Shown here: positions 48,096 through 58,289 of the stretch, piece after piece
Numbering within the stretch: the stretch's first letter is position 1
Layout: every line of letters begins with the position of its first letter
Assembly: GCF_007290395.2 (NCBI RefSeq)
Contig: NZ_CP041656.2
Location: 3,472,001-3,536,000 of the forward strand
Length of the DNA: 64,000 nucleotides
Reading direction: 5' to 3'
From: Bradyrhizobium cosmicum
Lineage (GTDB): Bacteria > Pseudomonadota > Alphaproteobacteria > Rhizobiales > Xanthobacteraceae
Notes under the pieces: model-generated
What the model saw: only the letters and a program-made list of their open reading frames with translations
Told to the model about the DNA's origin: nothing
Databases searched by the model: none
Position numbers and translations under genes: made by a program

Positions 48096-48647
48096 ATGGC
48101 CTACAACATCGTCACGATCGCCGGCAGCCTGCGCAAGGACAGCTTCTCGCTGAAGATCGCCAATGCGCTCGCCAAGCTCGCGCCTGACACGCTCAAGCTC
48201 GAGGTCATCACGCCCGCGGGGATCTCGTTCTTCAACCAGGACCTCGAGGGCGCGCCGCCGGCCGACTGGCTCGCTTTCCGCGAAAAACTCCAGAAGTCGG
48301 ACGGCGTCCTGTTCATCACGCCCGAGTATAACCGCGCGATCCCGGGCGTGCTGAAGAACGCCATCGACGTCGCCTCGCGCCCGTATGGCAAGAGCTCGTT
48401 CAACGGCAAGCCGGTCGGCATCATCTCCAACTCGCCGGGCCCGCTCGGCGGCGTCAGCGCCGCCAAGACGCTGCAGAACATCCTGCCGGGGATCGCCGGC
48501 CCGATCATGCAGCAGCCGGAAATCTATCTGAATGCGGTCGGCGACGCCTTCGATGCCGACGGCAATCTGGTCAAGGACTCGCTGAAGGGCGTGCTCCAGG
48601 CCTATATCGACGCCTTCGCGGCGCACGTGGCCAAGCACCACGGCTGA
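48096..48647 (+). CDS. NADPH-dependent FMN reductase
   Basis: A 183-aa flavodoxin-fold reductase of the ChrR/ArsH/WrbA-related group. It has the phosphate loop IAGSLRKDSFSLKIANAL, FITPEYNRAIPGVLKNAIDV (the family PEYN signature), NGKPVGIISNSPGPLGGVSA, and a C-terminal helix. Such enzymes reduce quinones, chromate or FMN and protect against oxidative stress. I use ATG 48096 (MAYNIV), preceded by AAGGACAATCC. It is a single-gene unit followed by a palindrome. Confidence 0.9.
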   Translation: MAYNIVTIAGSLRKDSFSLKIANALAKLAPDTLKLEVITPAGISFFNQDLEGAPPADWLAFREKLQKSDGVLFITPEYNRAIPGVLKNAIDVASRPYGKSSFNGKPVGIISNSPGPLGGVSAAKTLQNILPGIAGPIMQQPEIYLNAVGDAFDADGNLVKDSLKGVLQAYIDAFAAHVAKHHG

Positions 48648-48654
48648 GGACCTT

Positions 48655-48691
48655 GATCGTCATGCCCGGGGCAAGCCCGGGCATGACGATC
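48655..48691 (+). repeat. Palindromic GTCATGCCCGGG element
   Basis: A perfect 16-bp inverted repeat (GATCGTCATGCCCGGG and complement, 5-nt loop) begins 8 bp after the FMN reductase stop. GTCATGCCCGGG palindromes are frequent intergenic repeats in Bradyrhizobium; here it may also end transcription. Confidence 0.75.
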
Positions 48692-48749
48692 GACGCAGCG
48701 GGCAGGGGAAATTAGCGCGCTCTTAACCAACCTGCCGCATCTTGCCGGG

Positions 48750-49067
48750 ATGGTCTCCCGCGCCCGCCTGAAATCGATCCTGACCGGCCTTGCCCTCTAT
48801 GCGATGGCGGCCGCGATCGTCGGGTATTTCGGCGTCAACGCCTATACCGGCAAATACGGTCTCAACGCGCGCCAGGAGCTCGATCAGGAGATCATCGCGC
48901 TGACCAGCGAGCTGGCGCAGCTCAAGCGTGAGCGCGCCAGGAGCGAGCAGCGCGTCTCGCTGCTGCGTACCGCAAAGATCGACCCCGACATGCTGGACGA
49001 GCGGGCGCGGTTCCAGCTCGATTATGTCAATCCGCACGATCTCGTCCGGATGATCCCGGCGAAGTGA
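48750..49067 (+). CDS. ftsB: Septum formation initiator family protein (FtsB/DivIC-like)
   Basis: A 105-aa bitopic divisome protein. It has one membrane segment (LTGLALYAMAAAIVGYFGVN), then a leucine-zipper-like coiled coil (about 45-75: LDQEIIALTSELAQLKRERA) and a conserved C-terminal DPDMLDERARFQLDYVNPHD, typical of the rhizobial form placed between eno and pdhA. FtsB links FtsL/FtsQ to septal wall synthesis. The start is ATG 48750. The gap to pdhA is 313 bp. Confidence 0.88.
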   Translation: MVSRARLKSILTGLALYAMAAAIVGYFGVNAYTGKYGLNARQELDQEIIALTSELAQLKRERARSEQRVSLLRTAKIDPDMLDERARFQLDYVNPHDLVRMIPAK

Positions 49068-49380
49068 TGCGCCGTCGATGAAGGCTGCTGCCGCGAGCAC
49101 AGCGACCTGCCACTGATTCCATCGATCCGTCACGACAGAGACATGCGCAAGGCGCGTTGCCGTCGTGCTGTTGACGCCGGCGTGCGCGCGCTGGGGCATT
49201 CCACACACCTCGGCGTGAGCGAGCGGAGCTAATGTTGCCCGATCAGAGCCAAACATTGTGCAATATTTCGACCACGTTGCAGTGCGGCATAACGAAACTT
49301 GCGCCGCGTCGCCGCGGTGCTTTCGCGCGCGTTTGAACTGGGTTAGAGAGGTCGAAAGTTTTCTCTGACCCGGAATTCCC
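49068..49380. other. 313-bp intergenic region upstream of pdhA
   Basis: This gap should hold the pdh promoter and leader. I see no tRNA, intrinsic terminator or strong repeat. A minus-strand open frame crosses it but has no similarity I recognise and runs into ftsB, so I do not call it a gene. Confidence 0.5.
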
Positions 49381-50403
49381 ATGGCCGCACCCAAGAAAGC
49401 CGCCGCAAGCACTCCACAGGACAAGACCAACGGCGGTTCGCCTCCGGAATTCACCAGGGAGCAGGAGCTCAAGGCGCTCCGCGACATGCTCCTGATCCGG
49501 CGGTTCGAGGAAAAAGCCGGCCAGCTCTACGGCATGGGCGCGATCGGCGGCTTCTGCCATCTTTATATCGGCCAGGAAGCCGTGGTGGTCGGCATGCAGA
49601 TGGCCCTGAAGCCGGGCGATCAGGTCATCACCGGCTATCGTGATCACGGCCACATGCTGGCCACCGGAATGGAAGCCAACGGCGTGATGGCCGAGCTCAC
49701 CGGCCGCCGCGGCGGCTATTCCAAGGGCAAGGGCGGCTCCATGCACATGTTCAGCAAGGAGAAGCACTTCTACGGCGGTCACGGCATCGTCGGCGCCCAG
49801 GTGTCGCTCGGCACGGGTCTCGCCTTCGCCAACAATTATCGCGATAACGACAATGTCAGCGTTACCTATTTCGGCGATGGCGCGGCCAACCAGGGCCAGG
49901 TCTATGAGAGCTTCAACATGGCGGAGCTCTGGAAGCTGCCGGTGATCTATGTCATCGAGAACAACCGCTACGCCATGGGCACCGCGGTCTCGCGCGCCTC
50001 GGCACAGCAGGATTTCTCCAAGCGTGGTGCCTCCTTCAACATCCCCGGCCGGCAGGTCGACGGCATGGACGTCCGCGCAGTGAAGGCCGCCGGCGACGAA
50101 GCCGCGGCCTGGTGCCGCGCCGGCAACGGGCCGATGATCCTGGAAATGCAGACCTACCGCTATCGCGGCCACTCGATGTCGGACCCTGCAAAATACCGCA
50201 CGCGCGAGGAGGTCGAGAAGGTTCGCCACGACCAGGATCCGATCGAGCAGGTGCGCAATCGCCTGCTGGAAGCCAAGGTCAGCGAGGCCGATCTCAAGGC
50301 GATCGACGCCGAGGTGCGCGACATCGTCAACGCGTCTGCCGACTTTGCCCAGCATGATCCCGAGCCGGATGCCGCCGAGCTCTGGACCGACATTTACCGC
50401 TGA
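49381..50403 (+). CDS. pdhA: Pyruvate dehydrogenase E1 component, alpha subunit
   Basis: Part of the complex that turns pyruvate into acetyl-CoA, with thiamine diphosphate. The 340-aa product has the mitochondrial-type E1-alpha pattern: [40 protein letters not shown], the TPP motif [19 protein letters not shown], and [17 protein letters not shown] (the loop that is phosphorylated in mitochondria). The start is ATG 49381. pdhB follows after 29 bp. Confidence 0.97.
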   Translation: MAAPKKAAASTPQDKTNGGSPPEFTREQELKALRDMLLIRRFEEKAGQLYGMGAIGGFCHLYIGQEAVVVGMQMALKPGDQVITGYRDHGHMLATGMEANGVMAELTGRRGGYSKGKGGSMHMFSKEKHFYGGHGIVGAQVSLGTGLAFANNYRDNDNVSVTYFGDGAANQGQVYESFNMAELWKLPVIYVIENNRYAMGTAVSRASAQQDFSKRGASFNIPGRQVDGMDVRAVKAAGDEAAAWCRAGNGPMILEMQTYRYRGHSMSDPAKYRTREEVEKVRHDQDPIEQVRNRLLEAKVSEADLKAIDAEVRDIVNASADFAQHDPEPDAAELWTDIYR

Positions 50404-50432
50404 ACGCGCGCAAGCTTTCTCTTGGAGTCGAT

Positions 50433-51836
<1,404 letters not shown>

Positions 51837-51839
51837 GCC

Positions 51840-52142
51840 ATGGCGGGCCCGAAGGAGCAGCCATTGCCACCCGACGTCCTTGCCCGCGATGACGCGGTCG
51901 AGATCCTGCGCGTGTTCGTGCTGGACGGCGGGCTGTCGATGGCGTTCCAGCGTGCCTTCGAGGAGCCCGACATGTGGGGCCTGCTGCTGGTCGATCTCGC
52001 CCGCCACGCCGCGCGCGCCTATGCGCGTGAGAGCGAATATACCGAGGAAGACGCGATGAACCGGATCCTGGAGATGTTCCAGGCCGAGATCGAGCGTCCC
52101 ACGGACACCGGCACGACGACACCGCGCGGGAAGGGACACTGA
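51840..52142 (+). CDS. DUF5076 family protein
   Basis: A 100-aa acidic protein: PPDVLARDDAVEILRVFVLD, LSMAFQRAFEEPDMWGLLLV, DLARHAARAYARESEYTEED, then a variable tail. This matches the DUF5076 pattern found in rhizobial pdh clusters; its role is unknown, but the constant location suggests a link to the complex. It starts 3 nt after pdhB and ends 2 nt before the deaminase start, so it is cotranscribed. Confidence 0.8.
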   Translation: MAGPKEQPLPPDVLARDDAVEILRVFVLDGGLSMAFQRAFEEPDMWGLLLVDLARHAARAYARESEYTEEDAMNRILEMFQAEIERPTDTGTTTPRGKGH

Positions 52143-52144
52143 CC

Positions 52145-52597
52145 GTGGCGATCGAATCCCACCATTTCGACTTCATGCTGGAGGCGATCCGCGAGGCGGA
52201 GGCCTCGATCGCGCAGGGCGGCCTGCCGATCGGCGCCGTGCTGACACGCGACGACAAGATCATCGCCCGCGGCCACAACAATCGTGTGCAGGAAAACAAC
52301 GTGATCCTGCATGGCGAGATGAGCTGCCTGCGTGAGGCCGGCGCGATCACGTTCCACGACACCGTCATGTACACCACGCTGTCGCCATGCTCGATGTGTG
52401 CCGGCGCGCTCGCTCTGTTCAAGGTCAAGCTGGTGGTGATCGGGGAATCCGTCACCTTCGAGGGCTCCAAGGACATCCTCGACAAGTTCGGCATCCCCTG
52501 GATCGATCTTGCCGACAATCGCTCCATCACCATGATGAAGAATTGGCGTTCCGTCCCGGCCAATGAGCGCCTGTGGCAAGGCGACATCGGCAACTAA
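52145..52597 (+). CDS. Nucleoside/cytosine deaminase (yeast cytosine deaminase-like)
   Basis: A 150-aa zinc-dependent deaminase. The zinc site is ILHGEMSCLREAG (His56, Glu58) and TLSPCSMCAGALALFKV (Cys82, Cys85). The ending GESVTFEGSKDILDKFGIPW and VPANERLWQGDIGN resembles the C terminus of yeast Fcy1 (which ends in WFEDIGE) more than TadA or guanine deaminase, so cytosine is the likely substrate; a related base is possible. The start is GTG 52145 with AAGGGA upstream, 2 nt after the DUF5076 stop. It is set inside the pyruvate dehydrogenase operon. Confidence 0.88.
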   Translation: MAIESHHFDFMLEAIREAEASIAQGGLPIGAVLTRDDKIIARGHNNRVQENNVILHGEMSCLREAGAITFHDTVMYTTLSPCSMCAGALALFKVKLVVIGESVTFEGSKDILDKFGIPWIDLADNRSITMMKNWRSVPANERLWQGDIGN

Positions 52598-52661
52598 ATC
52601 TAGGTCCTGTTCGTCCTCGCTTCCGGGGGCGAATTTTTGAAAAGTTTGTCTTGAGGTCAGC

Positions 52662-54029
52662 ATGCCCATCAACATCCTGATGCCCGCTCTCTCGCCGACG
52701 ATGGAGAAGGGCAACCTCGCCAAGTGGCTGAAGAAGGAAGGCGACAAGGTCAAATCCGGCGACGTCATCGCCGAGATCGAGACCGACAAGGCGACCATGG
52801 AGGTCGAGGCCATCGACGAGGGCACGATCGCCAAGATCCTCGTGCCCGAGGGTACGCAGGACGTCCCGGTCAACGACGTGATCGCGGTGCTCGCCGGCGA
52901 GGGCGAGGACGTGAAGGCGGCAAGCAGCGCCAAGCCCAGCGCTTCGGCGGCGCCGCCGAAAGCTCCCGAGAAGGCTGCCGAGGCTCCCGCTGCTGCGCCG
53001 GCTCCGGCCGCTGCGCCTGCTGCCCCCAAGGCTGCCCCGCCGCCCGCTGCTCCGGCACCGCAGGCCGCGGCTCCCGCCGCGCAGAGCAACGGCCATGGCG
53101 GCCGCGTGTTCTCGTCGCCGCTCGCCCGCCGTCTCGCCAAGGATGCCGGCATCGATGTGTCGATGGTATCAGGCACGGGCCCGCACGGCCGCGTGGTCGC
53201 CCGCGACGTGGAGCAGGCCAAGTCCGGCAAGGGCCTCAAGGCGCCCGCGGCGGCACCGTCCGGCGGTGCGCCTGGAATCGCGCCGACCATGTCGGACAAG
53301 CAGATCCTGTCGCTGTTCGAGCCCGGCTCCTACGAGATCATCCCGCATGACGGCATGCGCCGCACCATCGCGCAGCGCCTGACCGCGTCGATCCAGAACG
53401 TCCCGCACTTCTACCTCACCATCGACTGCGATATCGGCAAGCTGCTCGCCGCGCGCGAGGAGATCAATGCGGCTGCTCCAAAGGACAAGGAGAAGAAGCC
53501 GCTCTACAAGATCTCGGTCAACGACTTCGTCATCAAGGCGATGGCGGTGGCGCTGCAAAAGATCCCGAACTGCAATGTGAGCTGGACCGAAAGCGGCATG
53601 GTCAAGCACCACCATTCCGACGTCGGCGTCGCCGTGGCGATGCCCGGCGGCCTGATCACGCCGATCATCCGCAAGGCCGAGACCAAGACGCTCTCGACCA
53701 TCTCCAACGAGATGAAGGATTTTGCCGCGCGCGCGCGTTCCCGCAAATTGAAGCCCGAGGAATATCAGGGCGGCACCACCGCCGTCTCGAACCTCGGCAT
53801 GTACGGCATCAGCCACTTCACCGCCGTGATCAATCCGCCGCATGCGACCATCCTGGCGGTCGGCACCAGCGAGGAGCGTCCCGTCGTCCGCGGCGGCAAG
53901 ATCGAGATCGCGCACATGATGAGTGTGACCCTGTCCTGCGATCACCGCGCCATCGACGGCGCGCTCGGCGCCGAGCTGATCGGGGCGTTCAAGCAGCTGA
54001 TCGAAAACCCTGTCATGATGATGGTCTGA
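52662..54029 (+). CDS. pdhC: Dihydrolipoamide acetyltransferase (E2) of pyruvate dehydrogenase
   Basis: The 455-aa E2 core. Lipoyl domain at 1-80 (lipoyl Lys in [11 protein letters not shown]), a long Ala/Pro linker, the peripheral subunit-binding domain near 145-185 (SSPLARRLAKDAGIDVSMVS), and the catalytic acyltransferase domain (225-455) with the active-site SCDHRAIDGALGAEL. The mitochondrial-type C-terminal PTAVSNLGMYG analogue reads GGTTAVSNLGMYGISHFTAV. The start is ATG 52662. A small membrane protein gene follows. Confidence 0.96.
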   Translation: MPINILMPALSPTMEKGNLAKWLKKEGDKVKSGDVIAEIETDKATMEVEAIDEGTIAKILVPEGTQDVPVNDVIAVLAGEGEDVKAASSAKPSASAAPPKAPEKAAEAPAAAPAPAAAPAAPKAAPPPAAPAPQAAAPAAQSNGHGGRVFSSPLARRLAKDAGIDVSMVSGTGPHGRVVARDVEQAKSGKGLKAPAAAPSGGAPGIAPTMSDKQILSLFEPGSYEIIPHDGMRRTIAQRLTASIQNVPHFYLTIDCDIGKLLAAREEINAAAPKDKEKKPLYKISVNDFVIKAMAVALQKIPNCNVSWTESGMVKHHHSDVGVAVAMPGGLITPIIRKAETKTLSTISNEMKDFAARARSRKLKPEEYQGGTTAVSNLGMYGISHFTAVINPPHATILAVGTSEERPVVRGGKIEIAHMMSVTLSCDHRAIDGALGAELIGAFKQLIENPVMMMV

Positions 54030-54051
54030 CGCGGCGGCGGAGGGGGCAATT

Positions 54052-54288
54052 TTGCATGTCCGTACCCGATGGCCATGGATATCGCTGTTGCTCGGAGCCC
54101 TCGTCGCGCTCAATCCGATCGGGCTGGATTTTCTTCAGTCCGCCTTCCTGTCCGGGGAGCAACTATCGCGGAATATCGCTCGACCCATCGTGTTGAGCGC
54201 GCTGGCCGTCGTGATCCTGCTCGGGATCGTCGAATGGCTGGTCAGGTTTGTTGTCTTCAGGCGCCGTGCACGCGGCGTTAAGTCTTGA
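54052..54288 (+). CDS. Small two-helix membrane protein
   Basis: A 78-aa protein from a TTG start at 54052; a GGAGGGGG sequence 6-7 nt upstream strongly supports that start. Two hydrophobic segments (WPWISLLLGALVALNPIGLD and IVLSALAVVILLGIVEWLVR) are joined by a short polar loop, and the C terminus is positive (FRRRARGVKS), so both ends probably face the cytoplasm. No family is recognised. It sits between pdhC and lpdA (17 bp), cotranscribed with both. Confidence 0.7.
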   Translation: MHVRTRWPWISLLLGALVALNPIGLDFLQSAFLSGEQLSRNIARPIVLSALAVVILLGIVEWLVRFVVFRRRARGVKS

Positions 54289-54305
54289 GTTGAACGGGAG
54301 CCGCT

Positions 54306-55727
54306 ATGGCCGACACATCCTTCGACGTCATCATCATCGGCTCCGGCCCCGGCGGCTACGTTGCCGCGATCCGGGCCGCCCAGCTCGGCTTCAAGACCGC
54401 GATCGTCGAGAAATCCTATCTCGGCGGCATCTGCCTGAACTGGGGCTGCATCCCGACCAAGGCGCTGCTTCGCTCGGCCGAGATCTACCACTACATGCAG
54501 CATGCCAAGGATTACGGTCTGTCGGCGGACAACATCTCGTTCGATCCGAAGGCGGTGGTCCAACGCTCGCGCGGCGTCTCGAAGCGGCTGAACGACGGCG
54601 TCGGCTTCCTGATGAAGAAGAACAAGGTCAGCGTGATCTGGGGCGCCGCCTCGATCGACGCGCCCGGCAAGGTTACCGTGAAGAAATCCGACGCCGAGGC
54701 GCCGAAGGGCGCGCTGGGCGAGGGGAGCTACCAGGCCAAGCACATCATTGTTGCGACCGGCGCGCGGCCCCGCGTGCTGCCGGGGCTCGAACCCGACAAG
54801 AAGCTGATCTGGACCTATTTCGAGGCGATGGTGCCGGAGAAGATGCCGAAGTCGCTGCTGGTCGTCGGCTCCGGTGCGATCGGCATCGAGTTCGCCTCGT
54901 TCTTCCGCACGATGCGAAGCGACGTCACTGTGGTCGAGGTCCTGCCGCAGATCCTCCCGGTCGAGGACGCCGAGATCGCGGGCCTCGCGCGCAAGCGCCT
55001 GGAGAAGCAGGGCATCAAGATCATGTCCTCGACCAAGGTGACCAAGCTCGAAAAGAAAGCCGACAGCGTCGTCGCCACCATCGACGACGGCAAGGGCAAG
55101 CCCGTCACCACCGAGTTCGAGCGCGTGATCTCGGCGGTCGGCGTCGTCGGCAACATCGAGAATCTCGGCCTTGAAAAGCTCGGGGTGAAGACGGACCGCG
55201 GCTGCATCGTGATCGACGGCTACGGCAAGACCAACGTGCCGGGCATCTATGCCATCGGCGACGTCGCGGGGCCCCCGATGCTCGCGCACAAGGCCGAGCA
55301 TGAAGGCGTCGTCTGCGTCGAGGCCATCAAGGGCCTGCATCCGCATCCCATGGACAAGCTCCTGATTCCTGGTTGCACCTACTGCAATCCGCAGGTCGCC
55401 TCGGTCGGTCTGACCGAAGCCAAGGCCAAGGAGGGGGGCCGCGAGATCCGCGTCGGCCGCTTCCCCTTCGTCGGCAACGGCAAGGCGATCGCGCTCGGCG
55501 AGGACCAGGGCCTCGTCAAGGTGATCTTCGACAAGAAGACCGGACAGCTTCTCGGCGCCCACATGGTCGGCGCTGAAGTCACCGAGCTGATCCAGGGCTA
55601 CGTCGTCGCCATGAACCTGGAGACCACGGAAGAAGAGCTGATGCACACGGTGTTCCCGCATCCGACCTTGTCGGAGATGATGAAGGAAGCCGTGCTCGAT
55701 GCGTATGGAAGGGTGCTGAATATTTGA
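54306..55727 (+). CDS. lpdA: Dihydrolipoamide dehydrogenase (E3)
   Basis: Reoxidises the lipoyl groups of E2 with FAD and NAD+. The 473-aa product has VIIIGSGPGGYVAAIRAAQL (FAD), GICLNWGCIPTKALL with the redox disulfide, LLVVGSGAIGIEFASFF (NAD), YAIGDVAGPPMLAHKAEHEG and the dimer-interface HTVFPHPTLSEMM with the catalytic His. The ATG follows the small membrane protein gene by 17 nt. It ends the pdh operon; a long palindrome follows after 13 bp. Confidence 0.97.
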   Translation: MADTSFDVIIIGSGPGGYVAAIRAAQLGFKTAIVEKSYLGGICLNWGCIPTKALLRSAEIYHYMQHAKDYGLSADNISFDPKAVVQRSRGVSKRLNDGVGFLMKKNKVSVIWGAASIDAPGKVTVKKSDAEAPKGALGEGSYQAKHIIVATGARPRVLPGLEPDKKLIWTYFEAMVPEKMPKSLLVVGSGAIGIEFASFFRTMRSDVTVVEVLPQILPVEDAEIAGLARKRLEKQGIKIMSSTKVTKLEKKADSVVATIDDGKGKPVTTEFERVISAVGVVGNIENLGLEKLGVKTDRGCIVIDGYGKTNVPGIYAIGDVAGPPMLAHKAEHEGVVCVEAIKGLHPHPMDKLLIPGCTYCNPQVASVGLTEAKAKEGGREIRVGRFPFVGNGKAIALGEDQGLVKVIFDKKTGQLLGAHMVGAEVTELIQGYVVAMNLETTEEELMHTVFPHPTLSEMMKEAVLDAYGRVLNI

Positions 55728-55740
55728 CCATCTTCGCCGC

Positions 55741-55820
55741 CGTCATTGCGAGCGAAGCGAAGCAATCCAGACTGTCTCCGCGGAAAGATTCTGGATTGCT
55801 TCGCTTCGCTCGCAATGACG
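55741..55820 (+). repeat. Bradyrhizobium-type palindromic repeat with 31-bp arms
   Basis: Perfect 31-bp arms (55741-55771 and 55790-55820; the left begins CGTCATTGCGAGCGAAGCGA) flank an 18-nt loop. This element is a common intergenic repeat of Bradyrhizobium and Rhodopseudomonas. It lies between lpdA and the threonine synthase gene and can act as a terminator. Read in frame it gives a false N-terminal extension with IASEAKQS and LLRFARND, which is often mis-annotated as part of the next gene. Confidence 0.9.
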
Positions 55821-55861
55821 GGCCGAGAGAGCCGTTTGCAAAACAAGAAGGAAATCACCCC

Positions 55862-57103
55862 ATGCACGACAACGACAACCTCACCATCGAACGCCCGACC
55901 TTCGTCACCCATCTCGAATGCGCGATGGAGGGCGATCACTACGCCGCTGACCAGGTCCACAACCTCTCCAAGGCCGGCAAGCCGCTGCTGGTGCGCTACG
56001 ACCTCGCCGGCGTGAAGAAGGCGCTGACCAAGGACGCGCTCGCGCAGCGCCCCGCCGACATGTGGCGCTACCGCGAGCTGCTGCCGGTGCGCAAATGCAA
56101 GGACATCGTCTCGCTCGGCGAAGTCACCACGCCGCTGATCCGGCTGCCCAAGCTCGGGAAAAAGCTCGGCGGCGGTGAGATCATCGTGAAAGACGAGGGA
56201 CGCCTGCCGACCGGCTCGTTCAAGGCGCGCGGCCTCGTGATGGCGGTGTCGATGGGCAAGGCGCTCGGCATCAAGCACATGGCGATGCCGACCAATGGCA
56301 ATGCCGGTGCGGCGCTCGCCGCCTATGCGACCTCCTGCGGCATCAAGACCACGATCTTCTGCCCGGCCGACACGCCCGAAGTGAACGTCAGCGAGATCGA
56401 ACTGCAGGGCGCGACCGTCTACCGCGTCAACGGCTATATCGACGATTGCGGCAAGATCGTCGGCGAGGGCAAGGCCAAGGTCGGCTGGTTCGACACCTCC
56501 ACGCTGAAGGAGCCGTACCGCATCGAAGGCAAGAAGACGATGGGCCTGGAGCTCGCCGAGCAGCTCGACTGGGACGTGCCCGACGTGATCTTCTACCCGA
56601 CCGGCGGCGGCACCGGCCTGATCGGCATGTGGAAGGCCTTCGACGAGCTGGAAAAGATCGGCTTCATCGGCAGCAAGCGCCCGCGCATGGTCGCGGTGCA
56701 GGCGTCCGGCTGCGCGCCGATGGTGCGCGCCTATGAGGCCGGCACAGAGCATGCGACGCGCTGGGAGGACGCCCACACCATCGCCTCGGGCATTCGCGTG
56801 CCGCAGGCGATCGGCGATTTCCTGATTTTGCGCGCGGTGCGGCAGAGCAATGGCTTTGCGATCGCGGTCGATGACGACAAGATCTCGGCTGCGCTGAACG
56901 AGGTCGCGCGCGAGGAGGGGCTGCTGCTGTGTCCCGAGGGCGCCGCGACCTACGCCGCCTACAAGGACAGCCTCGCCGATGGCCGCGTCAGCAAGACCGA
57001 TCGCGTGATGCTGTTCAACTGCGCCACCGGCCTGAAATACCCCCTGCCGCCGGTCACCCGGACGCTCGACCGCCACAAGCCGATCGATTACACGCAGTTC
57101 TAG
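55862..57103 (+). CDS. Threonine synthase-like PLP enzyme
   Basis: A 413-aa fold-type II PLP enzyme. The cofactor Lys is in PTGSFKARGL (Lys121), followed by MPTNGNAGAALAAYA and the phosphate loop PTGGGTGLIGMWKAF. The layout is that of plant/archaeal-type threonine synthase, which forms threonine from O-phosphohomoserine. The N-terminal zinc ribbon that such enzymes carry is degenerate: LECAMEGDHYAADQVHNLSK keeps only one Cys. Whether it is a true ThrC or a divergent paralogue (for example acting on another phospho-amino acid) cannot be told here. The ATG 55862 (MHDNDN) is right; the open 5' extension runs through the palindromic repeat. Confidence 0.85.
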   Translation: MHDNDNLTIERPTFVTHLECAMEGDHYAADQVHNLSKAGKPLLVRYDLAGVKKALTKDALAQRPADMWRYRELLPVRKCKDIVSLGEVTTPLIRLPKLGKKLGGGEIIVKDEGRLPTGSFKARGLVMAVSMGKALGIKHMAMPTNGNAGAALAAYATSCGIKTTIFCPADTPEVNVSEIELQGATVYRVNGYIDDCGKIVGEGKAKVGWFDTSTLKEPYRIEGKKTMGLELAEQLDWDVPDVIFYPTGGGTGLIGMWKAFDELEKIGFIGSKRPRMVAVQASGCAPMVRAYEAGTEHATRWEDAHTIASGIRVPQAIGDFLILRAVRQSNGFAIAVDDDKISAALNEVAREEGLLLCPEGAATYAAYKDSLADGRVSKTDRVMLFNCATGLKYPLPPVTRTLDRHKPIDYTQF

Positions 57104-57105
57104 TC

Positions 57106-57268
57106 TTCTCCCTCGCCTCGCTTGCGGGGGCGCGACGAGCTTCGCTCGCGCTGGGAGGGGCGGGGTGAGGGGAGTCTCCGCGGGAGCGGCGACAGTTGGG
57201 TCCGCGGAGACTCCCCCTCATCCGAATGCCGCACCATTCGACCTCTCCCCGCAAGCGGGGCGAGGTAA
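57106..57268. repeat. Compound inverted repeat between the threonine synthase and TctC genes
   Basis: An inner perfect 15-bp inverted repeat (GGGGAGTCTCCGCGG at 57169-57183, complement at 57202-57216) lies inside a larger imperfect one. Its outer arms are the CTCGCTTGCGGGGG region near 57117 and CTCTCCCCGCAAGCGGGGCG near 57243. This is another Bradyrhizobium-type intergenic element. A frame through it would give a false start for the TctC gene. Confidence 0.7.
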
Positions 57269-57300
57269 AGAAAAACAAAGAACATCGCTGGGAGAAAACA

Positions 57301-58272
57301 ATGAAGAAGGCCGCCTGGGCTGCGCTGATCGGCATTGTCACGTTTACCGGCGCCGTGCGCGCCGACGACTATCCCTCACGTCCCATCACAATCATCGTGC
57401 CCTTCGCGGCCGGTGGCCCGTCCGATGCGATGGCGCGCGTGCTCGCCGAGCGGATGCGGACGTCGCTCGGTCAGCCGCTGGTGATCGAGAACGTCACCGG
57501 CGCGGGTGGCTCGATCGGCGTCGGCCGCGCGGTGCATTCGCCGCCTGACGGCTACACCATCTCGTTCGGCCATCTCGGCACCCATGTCGCCAACGGCGCC
57601 GTCTACAAGCTCAATTACGACCTCGTCGCCGATCTCGAACCGGTGGTGCTGCTGCCGAGCAACCCGATGATCGTCGTCAGCAAGAACGCGGTGCCTGCGA
57701 CGTCGCTGAAAGAGCTGATCGAATGGCTGAAGTCGCGGCCGTCATCGCCGACCGCAGGCACTGCCGGTGCAGGCTCCGGCAGCCACATCGCCGGCGTCTA
57801 TTTCGAGAGCGTCTCGGGCGTGAAGCTGCAATACGTGCCGTATCGCGGCACTGCGCCTGCGCTGAACGACCTCATCGCGGGACAGATCGACGTCATCGTC
57901 GACCAGACCTCCAACTCCATCAACCAGGTCCGCGCCGGCACCATCCGCGCCTACGCTATCACCGACGACAAGCGCCTGGCCTCGGCGCCCGACATTCCGA
58001 CCGCGGAGGAAGCCGGGCTCAAGGGCTTCAACATGACGCTGTGGTCTGGCCTGTGGGTGCCCAAGGGCACGCCGAAGGAGATCGTCACCAGGCTCAATGC
58101 CGCAGCCGTGGAAGCGCTGAGCGATCCCGCCGTGAAGAAGCAGCTCGAAAGCCAGGGGCTGGAGATGACCCCGCAGAACCAGCTCACCCCCGAAGCGCTC
58201 GGCACGCGCCAGAAGGCCGAGATCGCCAAATGGTGGCCGATCATCAAAGCGGCGAACATCAAGGTGGATTGA
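57301..58272 (+). CDS. Tripartite tricarboxylate transporter substrate-binding protein (TctC/Bug family)
   Basis: A 323-aa periplasmic binding protein with a signal peptide (MKKAAWAALIGIVTFTGAVR, cleaved near RADDYP). The Bug hallmarks are PITIIVPFAAGGPSDAMARV, GAGGSIGVGRAVHSPPDGYT, YVPYRGTAPALNDLIAGQID and LWVPKGTPKEIVTRLNAA. Such proteins bind carboxylates, amino acids or aromatic acids; TctA/TctB partners are not in the window, so it is an orphan receptor, which is common for Bug proteins. I use ATG 57301, preceded by GGGAG. The neighbouring repeat makes upstream starts unlikely. Confidence 0.92.
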   Translation: MKKAAWAALIGIVTFTGAVRADDYPSRPITIIVPFAAGGPSDAMARVLAERMRTSLGQPLVIENVTGAGGSIGVGRAVHSPPDGYTISFGHLGTHVANGAVYKLNYDLVADLEPVVLLPSNPMIVVSKNAVPATSLKELIEWLKSRPSSPTAGTAGAGSGSHIAGVYFESVSGVKLQYVPYRGTAPALNDLIAGQIDVIVDQTSNSINQVRAGTIRAYAITDDKRLASAPDIPTAEEAGLKGFNMTLWSGLWVPKGTPKEIVTRLNAAAVEALSDPAVKKQLESQGLEMTPQNQLTPEALGTRQKAEIAKWWPIIKAANIKVD

Positions 58273-58289
58273 GCGCAGGTGCTGGTGCG

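Noticed and set aside
49070..49487. Minus-strand frame across the ftsB-pdhA gap
   Set aside because: It runs into both neighbours, has no recognised similarity, and lacks a ribosome site.
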